A DNA stretch of 64,000 nt from the NCBI GenBank assembly GCA_005281725.1, contig SSBO01000009.1:12523606-12587605 (forward strand). Direction: 5' to 3'. The DNA is from Wuchereria bancrofti (Eukaryota; Nematoda; Chromadorea; Rhabditida; Onchocercidae). Made by a program: the position numbers and the translations under genes. The notes below the pieces were generated by a model. The model had not been told where the DNA came from, did no database searches, and was given only the letters and a program-made list of their open reading frames with translations. Numbering within the stretch: position 1 is the first letter of the stretch; each line of letters opens with the position of its first letter. Below, piece by piece: positions 26,401 through 37,411 of the stretch.

Positions 26401-29400
26401 CTTAAAAGTTCTGAAATAAAATTAATGGCAGTGCTAGAGCAAAAAAATTTCATGTTGACAATCACTATTTGAAAAATCATGACAACCCAGAAATCTAGAG
26501 GGAAATATAATGGAAGCAACGGGAAAATTGTCAAAAGCTTGTTACTCCGTGAAACACCTCAGATTTTATGTAGAAAAAAGTTAGCTTCTGTAAGATATGA
26601 AAAGAAGCTTCTGCTAAAAACACTTGTCGATAATGATCCAGAGAGAGAGAGAGAGAGTTTAAAAAACTTGCAATATTGGCGCCAAATTCAATTAAAGCAG
26701 CACACACATCCAAATGACCGTTTTCTGCAGCATAAGTTAACGCCGTATTGCTATTTGCTGTTGTTGTAGCATCGATCTTAATTGAAAATTTGGACTATAT
26801 ATATAATTTTTATTTCAAACTTAAACTTTCTAAAAACTTTAATAAAAAAAAATTCCTGAACAAAAAGCTTACTGGCAAACCAAGTGAACGCATTTCACTA
26901 AGGATGAATCTAACTGTGTCAAGATGTCCCTCTTGAGCAGCTTCCATTAACGGTGTATTTGCACCGATATCCAGATGCGCATCACTTCGCACCAGCAATT
27001 CAACAACATCCCTGAAATATGGCATATTGATTTGTCGACAAGCAGACCGCTGCGATAAGTCAAACTGCTTTAGATTTTTTCATGAAGCAAATTAGGCATA
27101 ATACACAGCGTGAACCACAATACGATATTTTCCCCACATTTAGTGATATTGTAACTTCATGCTCTAACTAACTACACAGCAAAGATTTAAGCTGATTTAA
27201 GCTCTCTGCAAGCCCAAGTTTTTCAACAACAGATATTCATGATCCAAGAAAATTCGAAAAGAAGAAAATACGGAAAAGTTGCTTTCCATGACCTATGAAT
27301 GAAAGAAAAAAAAAGCAATTACTTGAAGCCACCACAAGCTGCCAGTGTCAAAGCAGTTTCACCAGTTTCATCAGTTTGTATATTGACTTTTGCACCGAAT
27401 TTGATCAACAACCTAACAACTTCCTAAAAATGAAATACATTCAAAATCCAGTTATGCCTGTACGAAATATACATAAAACATACCAAATGCCCTTCTCGAC
27501 TTGCTTCCATTAGAGGCGTATAACCCTCATCATTTACTTCTTCCACGATAGCACCTCTTTCCAATAAGAGTCGTACCTGGAAATGTATAATGGAACGAAC
27601 TGAATTCTTCCGTAACTATCAAAATTAGACTGCAACTCAACCATAAATTTTCGAAGACAGCAAAAAATAGAAAGTTGCTTTGAACGTAAGCCTCATGTAA
27701 GCCACATTTACCCAAAAACTTCATTACAAAAAATTTTGGCTATAATATGTAAGAAATAACAAACCAAATCAGGATGTCCGCCGCAAGCAGCTAATGTCAG
27801 TGGGCTCTCAAATGAATCTGATGCTAAATTTACTGGAGCATCATTATCTAAAAGCAATTTTGCTACTTCGTAGTGTCCATCCATTGATGCTTCCATAAGA
27901 GCGGTATGTAACTCTTCCTTATGTTTATTGGCACCTTTTTCCAGTAAGTACTGAACTACATCATAGTGACCTTTGTAAGCTGCTAAGGTCAAAGCTGATT
28001 CCTGAAACGCAAGACTGGTAAAACTCTGTCTCATGCAAATAAAATACCTATGACAACAGCTTTTTCCGCATATTTTAAAGCGTTATGCGTAAAACTGTCA
28101 TACTTCGAAACATCCTGACGAGATTCACGTGAGAAAATAAAAGCAGTGCAATAAACCGACAAGACTGCATATTAATGAAGCAAAAAGTTTACTTAAGCAA
28201 TCCAGCATAAAAGACAAAGTAATTATATTAAAAAATAAATCCATATCCAAAATGTTTTTGTCCCAATACTTTTTAAACCCTATACTTGTTTTTTCTCTAG
28301 ATATCTCGATTTAGGAGTTGTGTACTTTACTCACCAATCCAACTTTCAAGTCATTTTGATTACATGGCAACACTTGAAATCCATGTTGAACAAGGAGGGA
28401 AACAACGTCCAGATAACCTTAAAAATTTTTCTTACACTCATAAATTTCCCCAAAAATTTCAACGTATAAATTACCATGGGAAGGCAAAGGAATATAGTAA
28501 AGTATGCCACATGATGATTGCAGAAAATAAAGGTCTTCAAAATCTATTACACATTTACTTCAATCCGTTTACTTATCAGATAACTAATTAAACAAGTTCA
28601 AAAGCTTTACCAGAACTGGCCGCTTCCATGAGAGCACAGTGTCCATTATCATTTCGTATCGTGATATCACAACCATAATCCAGCAATAAGCTCGCACACT
28701 AAATGAAAATGAAAAATCATAGTATCATAACATGACACATAGCACACTGTTCCATCGTAAAGGCTCTGTGAAACCAGTTGATGTCAAAATTAAACTTCGT
28801 TTATTTTCAAAATCGAGAAAAAAAAATCACCTCTACATTTCCAGCAGCTGATGCGTAAATCAGTGGAGTATTCTTGGTTGCACTCATGGCATTCATGTCA
28901 GCACCATGCTCAAGTAAATGTTTGACGATATCACTATGTCCTGAAATGTTTATTTTATTCTTACTACACAACATAATAAGGATTATTTGTGTAGTGAAAA
29001 TATTTTTTTCGACAGGCAAAAAATGCGGATAACATACCTGCGCAACAAGCTTCCATCAACGGTGTACGATCATTATTTATACTAACGTAATTCGGATTTC
29101 CTCGAATTTCAACTAGTTCCTTAGTCAGATCTAAGTACTGCAAAAAAAAGAATCTGATAAAAAATATTAAAGAACCACTCGAATGCATTTTGATACTGAA
29201 GAAATTAACAATATAACCTCACACAAATGAGCTATGTATTGTATTGTACTTATTATGTTGTGTAGTAAGAATTTACAGTTGGTATTAGAAAAGTATAAAA
29301 GTATATTTAGTCGTATAAAAGTATGTTTGGTCCTAGCTATTACGATTTTCCTTTGAAGTGAGTGAACAGAATCGTTACCCCAGCAGAGACAGCAAGGTTT

Positions 29401-29784
29401 AATAACATGTCGCCATTATCTTCCGATTCATCCTCGCTGAGATTGAGCTCCAACGACTCATCATCCGTAGAATCGGGGCCTCCATTAGTAGTTACAGGAT
29501 CCTGCGAACTTGCCATTAAACTTTCTATTGTTCGTGTAGGAGGGCGTCGTAACGTAGCAGCAGCAAAGGCAGATAAAGCAGCAGCCGCAATCTAAAATTT
29601 GTAGGTTCAAGTTAATTAGAGAGGTGAACAAATTCTATCGTTTCGTCACTATTAAAATTTCGTTACTATTAAATTTTGTTCACATCATCGTAATTTTTTA
29701 TTAACGGAAAAATTTTTTTTATTAACCGCTCATGCAGTGATATATTCAGGAATGTCGAAGGGAAAAAGTTTGAATCATTTCAGG

Positions 29785-29823
<39 letters not shown>

Positions 29824-31761
29824 GAACATCAGGCGTTATGAGGCTCGCAGCTGCTAGATCTTCTTTTAGACCAAGTAAATCTTCTTCCAATGAAGGAAAC
29901 TGTCGTAATGATTCGACAGCATCATCCAGTATACCCGAACGAGAAAGGGTTTTTAACGCCTAAAAACTATACAATGAGAAAAAAAAAAAGGTGAGGGATG
30001 GAAAGGCTGACTACACCATTATGTCAGTTAAATCTTATTTCGATCCAAACAACTCGTCCAAATAACACTCTTCCTCTATTTTCCACAGCAACGAAATAAA
30101 TTGAAAGGTGTAATGGCAACCTCGGCATCTTCAGAAGTGAATGGAATTTGCTGACTCGGAGATAACTGCGTATTCTGAATGGTCGCTGCAATATCGTAGG
30201 CTTTCTCAACTTGTGTGCTATCAATACACAAATCATCCTTCATTCCACCAATACATGCTGTAGCACCAAATTTGGCACAGTATCGAGGAAATTGTTGGGC
30301 AGCACTCATTGTCAGCCACTGAAAAGAAAAAAATACAGATAATCAAATTGCCTTTATTTTCGTCAAAAAATTAGAATCGAAATTCAAAAAAAAATTTTTT
30401 TTTGGAGATCAAATAAAAAATCCGTTGAGAAATCGTCCAGTAAATTGAAATAGCATACATGGTAAAACTGATCCAGATTCCCCATGGAATACGTGTGGAA
30501 TGTCTGGCATAATCAAAAGCTACCGCACAATCAGCAGTTGTAGATAACGTAAATGGATAAGAGATAAGGCATCCAGCTCATGTTCACAGTCCTAACATAA
30601 CAATCATTTCTATATCATGACCTCATGCAGCTGCACACTTATACGTTATTATAAGATTGCCTTAGCTCCCCTTCACCCCACGAATCTCCCAATTATATGT
30701 ACCGTCTTCGACTGCAAAACATCATATCTGAAGAAACCTGTCGAAGGGTCATTTTCGTTCGCTCGGATATTACTTCGCGTTACATCCAATAACAGTCGGC
30801 AAAATGGACAAACGACTGCTCTCATGACCATATTGTCCCGGTTACGACAATATCTGTCAGGCTATTTAAAAACATATGGATGATTTTGTAAAGAAAGTTA
30901 CCGAAATTCTTTTAAAATAACCTTATGTAACGAGGCTGAGGCAGCTATTCCAGCAGAATAGAGCTGTTGAAAAAGATGTTTTTGTTCTTTTATCTCCATA
31001 TCAGCTATATCCGGCAATAATGGAAGGAAAGGTTTCAGTTCATCTGTAATATTGGCAGTTTCCCAATTTTACTTATAAGTCAGTTATCCGAATAAATCAT
31101 ATTTATACAATCTATTAAGTCCGTTTGTTCAGAATGTATATGACTAAATCGTTAAGATTACCCCCGAGAATTTGGTGAAAAAATGTCTTAGGATTAAACG
31201 ATGGCTTACTCATGATTCGCACACGGCCTCTTTTTGAATTCAAAATGCGCATTTTTGACGCAGCACTTGTGCCTGCAGGTGCCGCTTTCTCACTTTTCTG
31301 AAATTTGTAAATCAAGCAAAATCAACTATTGGATTTTAGTTAAAAAGTTTTGGTTCTATTTTGGTCAAAAGTTAGGAAAGGGACGGCAAAAACAAGGAAA
31401 AGGATGAACGAAAGCAAATGATTGAAAGCACGATGGTCTTTTCTACGATACAACAGTTGTATTGGTTTTACTTTGCGTTTTCTGGATAAAGAAACCACTT
31501 CCACCAGCTCTAGTTTAATTCTGTAATTCAGTTGTTTCATGATAATTAAAAGACAAGTATGTGGCTATATCTCGTAGTGAATTGCTCATAATTTCTTAAA
31601 ATTATATAAAAAAAAAATTGTATATGTGAGCTAATATTTGCAGCTTTGTGCAAGACATACATTTTTGGAGTGAAAAGAGCACACCTTGTCTTTTAAAAAA
31701 TCCAGGAAAAATATTAGACCTTAATTGATGAGTCTGTTAATCGTACGCTATCCGAGTCCAT
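10546..31761 (-). CDS. mask-1: MASK/ANKHD1 family: multiple ankyrin repeats and single KH domain, 53 exons, about 2447 aa
   Basis: Very large cytoplasmic/nuclear scaffold. Known family roles (Drosophila Mask, human ANKHD1) include receptor tyrosine kinase, JAK/STAT and Hippo/Yorkie signalling. I reconstructed 53 exons totalling 7344 nt, all phases consistent. Order: N-terminal region (1-265), ankyrin cluster 1 (about 265-715), linker (735-1140), ankyrin cluster 2 (about 1140-1471), basic helical segment (1499-1565), KH (about 1738-1815), low-complexity tail ending GNWGYNW. The length is close to human ANKHD1 (about 2540). N-terminal exons: 31720-31761, 31210-31297, 30922-31043, 30121-30318, 29828-29959, 29379-29591; the rest are in the domain entries. 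The start ATG (31761) is in the first exon, 19 nt after a TTTCAG acceptor that fits SL trans-splicing; an upstream coding exon cannot be excluded. The symbol follows the C. elegans orthologue; family assignment is certain. Confidence 0.93.
14515..15580 (-). other. MASK KH domain (exons 41-42)
   Basis: Exons 15393-15580 and 14515-14746. STRLSVSSNSIARVIGRAGG is the first strand, helix and GXXG loop (GRAG). INAIREATGAYIEVEK and RQITLKGSDVALRQAVDMI complete a type I KH fold that binds single-stranded nucleic acid. The usual MASK loop is GRGG, so here the second loop residue is Ala; the flanking glycines needed for the backbone contact are kept. Confidence 0.92.
15702..15797 (-). other. Cassette-like 96-nt exon before the KH domain
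   Basis: This exon is phase 0 at both ends and ends PWRHVDL, joining SRRSTRLSV of the KH exon. The previous exon already ends in a similar WMKATSRRSA, so the protein reads sensibly with or without this exon. Alternative inclusion is an inference. Confidence 0.5.
16905..17870 (-). other. MASK disordered segment upstream of KH (exons 36-39)
   Basis: Exons 17804-17870, 17581-17673, 17084-17246 and 16905-17002 encode an acidic, Ser-rich stretch (SADEENGSEKTSSAATIDEN), a run around RVPALLSDEHSADETVLVPE and a basic stretch ending EWMKATSRRSA. The donor at 17581 is GTTTTTTTTT, a weak match. The 1.1-kb intron 15798-16904 that follows shows no other gene. Confidence 0.75.
17949..18749 (-). other. MASK basic helical segment after ankyrin cluster 2 (exons 33-35)
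   Basis: Exons 18666-18749, 18135-18248 and 17949-18031. The first two carry the conserved block following ankyrin cluster 2 (VVKYMVRHVQQFPSDTDCYR, then AAKDRQAAEANRAAESLLE). The third encodes a charged, mostly Lys/Glu helix (KKLSKQRQNEKKKAKRKAKK) that could act as a nuclear or RNA-contact region. All are in phase with their neighbours. Confidence 0.85.
18888..21119 (-). other. MASK ankyrin cluster 2 (exons 27-32)
   Basis: Exons 20980-21119, 20524-20670, 20257-20412, 19582-19782, 19223-19408 and 18888-19052 encode about ten ankyrin repeats. This is the best conserved part of the family: NVDMQTESNHDTALTLAA, LGISPLMLAAMNGHAAATK, SSRDTALTIAADKGHHK and DVRNKKGCTALWLA. All junctions after the first are phase 0. 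The first exon is preceded by an intron with an apparent GC donor (21636-21641). Confidence 0.93.
22791..23929 (+). mobile_element. Degenerate mariner (cecropia-like) in MASK intron 23
   Basis: An 1139-bp element bounded by perfect 12-bp terminal inverted repeats (GGTTGGTGCAAA at 22791-22802 and its complement at 23918-23929) and flanked by TA target duplications (22789-22790 and 23930-23931). The ends match cecropia-subfamily mariners of the Hsmar1 type. The transposase reads on the plus strand, antisense to the host gene, inside the intron between exons 24007-24152 and 22581-22740. It is shorter than an intact mariner (about 1.25-1.3 kb), so internal deletions are likely. It is non-autonomous. 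Confidence 0.92.
23150..23860 (+). pseudogene. Mariner transposase remnant
   Basis: Frame-broken translation still shows mariner landmarks in order: an NEWIPHKLTDNQEKRRE block (expected WVPHEL), LILRNNNKPFLDRIVT, KWILYGNRRE, FPKAKLAPKK, LHHENARP (expected LHDNARPH) and REYHFFKQLDNF (expected DYHFFxxLDNFL). The first catalytic Asp is lost at a small deletion and frameshift after RIVT (about 23350). The second and third acidic positions read Glu (about 23609 and 23704). Several stops interrupt the frame. The DNA-binding N-terminal half is barely recognisable. No active enzyme can be made. Confidence 0.88.
24388..24403 (-). other. 16-nt microexon of MASK
   Basis: Between exons 24588-24798 (ending one base into a codon) and 24206-24255 (starting with the last base of a codon) the phases do not match directly. 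A 16-nt segment preceded by TTTTGTAG and followed by GTGAGA gives exactly 2+12+2 bases, restores the frame and encodes the core of GKVQERLSAMH. Seen in sequence; use in mRNA is inferred. Confidence 0.7.
25746..29137 (-). other. MASK ankyrin cluster 1 (exons 7-18)
   Basis: Exons 29038-29137, 28831-28940, 28611-28698, 28344-28417, 27765-28001, 27484-27576, 27323-27423, 26873-27011, 26672-26776, 26284-26379, 25982-26101 and 25746-25892 encode a continuous array of about 13-15 ankyrin repeats. It opens with YLDLTKELVE and contains NNDRTPLMEACCAGHSDIV, ANTPLMEAAQEGHLDTVRF and AENGRTALMKAAKNG, which line up with the first cluster of metazoan MASK proteins. The array is a protein-interaction surface. 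Exon 28344-28417 is easy to miss: it ends at a GTTGGA donor and starts after TTTTTAAG, but it restores phase and supplies the expected repeat. The intron after exon 26672-26776 appears to use a GC 5' splice site. Confidence 0.9.
26640..26657. repeat. (GA)9 microsatellite in MASK intron
   Basis: Reads as (TC)n on the MASK sense strand, beginning 14 bases after the proposed GC 5' splice site at 26670-26671. Confidence 0.9.
29788..29822. repeat. 35-nt homopolymer A tract in MASK intron
   Basis: An uninterrupted run of 35 A on the plus strand. On the MASK sense strand it is poly-T starting six bases into the intron that follows exon 29828-29959. Confidence 0.95.
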
Positions 31762-31780
31762 CAAGGCAAATAAACGCGAC

Positions 31781-31786
31781 CTGAAA
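31781..31786 (-). promoter_or_regulatory. Candidate SL trans-splice acceptor of MASK
   Basis: On the minus strand TTTCAG ends just before position 31780, and the ATG follows 19 nt later with no coding exon seen upstream. Nematode trans-splice sites usually sit within a few tens of bases of the start codon. It could instead be an ordinary acceptor joined to an upstream 5' exon. Confidence 0.45.
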
Positions 31787-34705
31787 TTTTAATTACGATA
31801 TGAGAAGAATCAAATTATGACACACAGCAATAACATTAGTATCTTCGAAAATAATGGGTGAAAATGGTTTGGTTAAGAAGCCATGATAACTCGGAGATAT
31901 CTAAAGAGTTAACTATCAATGTACGACATACTTACTTGTATGAAATAACATATGAATGGAAAAATTAAATCCAAAATTTCAGAATGACCGAATTTAGGAA
32001 ACCATCTAACAATTCGTGCTGCACAATGACTGCTCATACAAACCAGTTAGGCCATCTATTCCCGAATGAAATTTGTCATTCGATGGAAATTATCCATCAA
32101 ATAAAAAGGGGTCCTCTCAATTTGCCGCATTACTGAAGAGATTTCAAGAAATGTATTCAAAACACCACTTAATTATCAATCTCTTCCAGAAGGGAAAATT
32201 GATAAAGTAACTAGAAGGAAGTGCAATTAGCATTCATATAATACTAGCTAGCAAAGGAATGGTTAATATGTGGGCCAATGACTAAATAAATTTATATTAA
32301 AAGACGAATACATATTTTTATTTATTCTCACACGTATATATATATATATATACGTAAACAAATATACGCATACGTGTACACGTATTAACACACAAACACA
32401 CATACATCTTTATCACCTAATTTTAATGTCATTTTAGCAACAAAGCTGCAATACATAGCACCGGTTATGGTAGTCAGGAGAACGCGCGATAATGAAAAAT
32501 ACGCCAGAGCGGCTTTCTGACATTGTTTTCTCCCGCATCTGATCACATATTGTTAGGTTGAAGTCTGATTTTTTCATTTGACCTTTGGCCTAGTTTCTTC
32601 TTGTCAGTTACGTAACTTATACTTGCTATATTTAATGTATATGGGTATAGTTCCATGCATAATATAGGGTAGTGACAGACAAATGATGTAGTCATCTCAG
32701 AATGACTACAAAAAAAAAGTACATAGTTGGGTAATTATTTACAAAAAAAGAAAAAAAATTGCTGAAAAAAAAAAGTCTCCGAGTAATATCTTGAAGTAAA
32801 TAAATCATGAGTAATTTTATCAAAATTTTCTACTATTTTCACATTTTGTCCTTGCAACATCACTGATTCCTGTTTGACTTACAGAAAGTAAAGAGCAAAG
32901 TAATACAACTTAAAAAAGTTTCCAAATTAGGAATATATTATCTTTAATTTAAATGAATTAATTTGTCAAATCCATATGACAGTTGTACTATCGAATTAAT
33001 AAATTTATTATGTCATAGCCGAAATAGGAAATGAATCTTATACACTTCATATGATGAATAGTTCTCAAAACAATTCAAAATGGCCTGAATGAAATGGAGT
33101 AAACCGACATTGAATATTTGAAACATTTATCGCCATCACTTTTGCTGGTATATGTCCGTTGCAGAAAATTATAAGTTGAATGTCTGTTTATTTACAGTCC
33201 AGAGTGTTTGCAAACTCTGTAAACACTAGAAAATATCATTTTGACAATGATTAAAATAAAAATGAGACGTTTGCAATATGCAACAAAACAGTTGCACAAG
33301 CATTAAAAGTAGTGAGACAAAATGATTTATCCTAAAATTAGACGACAAAGTAAAACCGTTTGGTAACTGATATTACTTTAACTGTTCACGTTTAACTGTA
33401 CACGGAATGACGTGTTACTGTACACGCTATCCTATCTTATGCATAACCTGGATAATCAATAAAGACGCGTTTAATGTTGGAACTATAACTCGTTCTTTTT
33501 TACGATACAGCACTTTCATGTAATCATAACAATGTATGATAAATAAATGTTAAATTCTGAACGACCAAAAATTTTAAGAATTAAATTTATACCTTTAGGG
33601 CATTTTATTTTTATCATTTCTAATCATTTGTAAAATTAGTTATGTGATCTTTGAATGTTAAATACAACAATTCCTTGCAGAAAGAAGAAAGTTTTCCCAA
33701 ATAATTTTACTTCTTTTTTTTTTTATTGGTCAACATATGAAAAAATGCAGAGATCACACAATTAATTCCACAAATGATTACAATTACTTCTGCTCATGAA
33801 AAGTGTCATAAAATATTTGTATGCGATTTCATTTTTTGCTTTTATCATTTTAAGATATAGCTTATCATTGATATCTAAAAATAAAAAAGTTGTAACCGAT
33901 ATCTAAATTGTTGAACACAAAAGAGCAACCATAGAAATATTCAAATTGTCTCTTTTTCCTTTTTTTTTTTTTTTACTGGAGAAATTTTAGCAACCGTTAT
34001 GCATGGAAGCCTAAAGAAATAGCGATGCTTGACAATACTGGACTGATAGGACAGACAGACTTTTTGTCCTAAAAGCAAAAGTAACTATCAAAGATAATTA
34101 GTTCATAACGAAAAGTGAGGTGTTTGAAATTATGAAATGTACGTTTCGGCTTTTCAAAACCAAAATTATTCATTTAGTTAAAAGTTTATTCAATTATATT
34201 AAAGCAAATTAAATTTCTCCAATTACATAAAAGGTAAATCTTTCGTGTAATTTGCCGACTATAAATTTTTTTTTTATAATCATGCAAAATCAAATCACTG
34301 TAACATTTCATGTACCTCACTACTGCATAATTCATATACGAACAAATCTATCAGAGCTAAAACTTCCGATCGCTGATTCATTTCTTCACTGTTGTAATAT
34401 CCTAGAACTTGTACTTTATTGGATCGTCATAAGTAGTTTGTTATGAATAATTAAATCATTTCTAACAATCAAATATCAGGTATGATCACTGACTAACAGA
34501 TGATTTTTCCGGTATTAATTTGTTTTCTGTCATTGAATAATAGGTGATTTGTCCAGTATTGATTAAATCATCTGTTATCATTGATTAACAGTTCATATAT
34601 AAGCTATTAATCTGCTTGTTGTTACTTTGTTCATGAGCAGAAGTAATTACACTTTCTGTTCATGAATTTCAAATCATTATGATAAGTAATAGTCACGTTA
34701 TCAGT

Positions 34706-34990
34706 ATGACGAGAAAGGCGACATTTCGTAATGCAATTCGTTTCACTTCTGAAGCATTCGTTTTTATCCGACAAGAAATCAGTGTTTAGTAATTCCTGTA
34801 AAAGTGTTAAAATTCATGTTTTAAATTTTCAATCTTGGCAAGTATTTTGCTAATTGATTATGAGAGCATTTTTCGAGTAAAAAATTGTCGGAATGTTCGA
34901 GAAATGATATCCTGATAACAAAAGATTGAATGAGCATGGCGGGAAAGGTAAAACTTCATAATGCAATTAGTTCTACTTCTGAAGCACTGG
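34706..34990. repeat. Direct repeat pair of about 55 bp
   Basis: The segments 34706-34760 and 34936-34990 are the same length and roughly three quarters identical. They share the cores TAATGCAATT and ACTTCTGAAGCA. The copies are 230 bp apart. They look like remnants of an old duplication or an interspersed family. Confidence 0.7.
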
Positions 34991-36589
34991 TTGTTTGGTG
35001 TTTGATCTGATCAATTGAACTTTTCTGTTGATCAGTGCTGGCTAAAACTGTATCCGATGGTCATCACCGCCATTTCTCAAGAGCTTACAACCTTTGGAAA
35101 TAATGTTCGATCACTACTTAGACATCATCAGACTTTGTATTTTAATTAGGCATTCAACTCAAGTTTTATAGGAATAGTTATAGGAGAAAATTTTATGTTC
35201 CATTTTTTTTTTTTTTTTTGAACCGGAAATTATGTGGAATACCGACGAAATGATCGGAAACATCTTACAGCTTCAATAAACATATACTCATTGCGAGTTT
35301 AACTTTAACGTCTTAACTTTTCAAATTCTCCATATTGGAACTCTAAATTTAATAGCAACTTGATTATTTGAGAGAAACTTTAGATTGTTCTTAAAATGCA
35401 TTTAAGAATTTATATGGTAGAAAGTCATTGCTATAACTTTGATATTTATGGATACACTAATAAAATATTCACCTGACTATTTCAGTTTTATTTTCATCTC
35501 AATCTAGCTTATTTTGTTTGAAGCAGATGAAATAACACGCAACTGATATCCAACTAACAAAAGGAAATTTTGAACTTTGGGATGAAATTTAAAACAAATG
35601 TGGGAATCAGTTTGATTTAATCACAAAATATTTATTTTCTTCCTCTTTCAACTTCTTTCCCATTTTACCATACCATCAAAACTCAATTTTCTTAATTCTC
35701 TGAAAGTGTGATATCTTATCCATAATTTAGAAATAACTATTTTACAATTATTCGTATTACCTAATGAAAACGTCACTTTAAATTAAATTACATTCTTTGA
35801 TTCTCCAATACGAATTACCTATTCCATTTGCAGCTGTCATTTTGAACTGAATTCAATTTCATTCCAAGCAAAACACAAACATTATTTTTCAGAATTTCAA
35901 AACGAAAATAAATTCATTACAACCAGTTGTTAATTTAAAAAAAGATCATAATTAAACATATTGTTATTCTCGTTGGAAAAGAAAAATGTGTGATTTTCTT
36001 TTCAAATAATCATTTATAATGGTAAATGGTTCTTCAATAACGATTGGTTCTTGTAATATTTTTGACAAATCATATTCTTTTTTAAAAATTAGCTAATTAA
36101 TTAATTGTCTGATTTTGAAGAATGCTAAATTTTTTGCATCTATTAGCACAAAAAAAAAAAGAACGAATTTTCAGTAATAAAAATTGTTTTAGGTGAAGAG
36201 TGAAATAAATTAAAAAAATAGGTTTGAAAAAGCTTTAATAGTATAATTCAACACCAAATGAATTTCAATTTTATTTAAGCAATGTTTTTTTTTTGTAAAC
36301 TATAAAATTATTTGATCGTTATTATTCTTCCGTTCCTGAAATTTATTTGCTGCGTAGACGAATAGTTACATTGTTATGATTTGTTTTAATTTCCTGCTAA
36401 ATTTAAATTGTCTCTTCATATTGGTTCAATTTTCTATCAAAAATCATAATCAAAATACTTTCAATTTTCTCACAGCAATTTCAAATTTACTGTCCTATTT
36501 CTTAATTTATCCCATGTCCAAATCTACAGTCATATATTCTCCGTTTCTCGTTGCACATTTTTTCACAAATTTGTATAATCTTTCAGTCT

Positions 36590-36960
36590 TAAAACTATAA
36601 AATTAAAAAAAAAAAAAAAAGCAAAAAGAAACTTAATAAAAACGTAAACTATGAAATTAAACAGAAAAAAATATGCCGAAAAATCTACACTGTAAAATTT
36701 AAAAAAAAAATATTAGGAACTTAAACTATGAAATTTTGAATTTTGAAATTTTGAAAAACATATACCATAAATCAAAAAAAAAACATTAGTTAAAAAATGT
36801 ATGCTATAAATTAAATAAAAGAGAGAGAAAAAACCGAACAAAAGACGTAAACTATAAAATTAAAAGGAAAAAGGTGTAGTATAAAATTGAAAAAAAATTT
36901 AATCAAAGAAATAAACTACAAAATTAAAGCAAAAAAAAATTTCATAAAAAAGCGAACTGA
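36590..36960. repeat. Degenerate tandem array, unit about 35-55 bp
   Basis: The motif AAACTATAAAATTAAA recurs with small changes about nine times (near 36591, 36645, 36688, 36722, 36763, 36800, 36846, 36874 and 36910), each followed by an A-rich spacer of variable length. It looks like an eroded minisatellite; no function is evident. Confidence 0.65.
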
Positions 36961-37310
36961 AATGAATAGTGAAAAAGTTGAATGAAATGAGAATTATTTG
37001 AAAGATACCATTTGCAATTGAAATATTTCATGCCATATTTTGATAAAAATATTATCAATTAAACCGTATCAAGTGAAGTGCTATCTTTAAAATTAAAAAT
37101 TTCATTACTATATTTAATATTTCAAGTAATACAGTGTTCGAAGAATTATTATGAAATTTATTACAAAGCATTCAAGTTGATGAGAAGTTTTTAAATAAAT
37201 CATATATTGATTTTCATTTTTTTTTTGTATGTTGCGTTAAAATCATGAAACTTAAAATATTCAACTTAAGTTGAAATTAAACTTAAAATATTCGATTTAA
37301 TTCATGTATA

Positions 37311-37411
37311 TTATTATTACTATTGTCATTATCATAATTAATTTCATATGTATCATTTATTGTTATTATCATTATTGTTATTATTATTACTGTTGTCATT
37401 ATCATAATCAT
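37311..37411. repeat. ATT-rich direct repeat
   Basis: Two nearly identical copies of a roughly 30-bp ATTATTATTACT-gTTGTCATTATCATAAT-type block, starting about 70 bp apart within a run of ATT/GTT triplets. Probably slippage-derived. Confidence 0.6.

Noticed and set aside
28346..28591. Open frames on both strands around 28.35-28.59 kb
   Set aside because: The true coding piece is the 74-nt MASK exon 28344-28417 in another frame; the long frames are chance.
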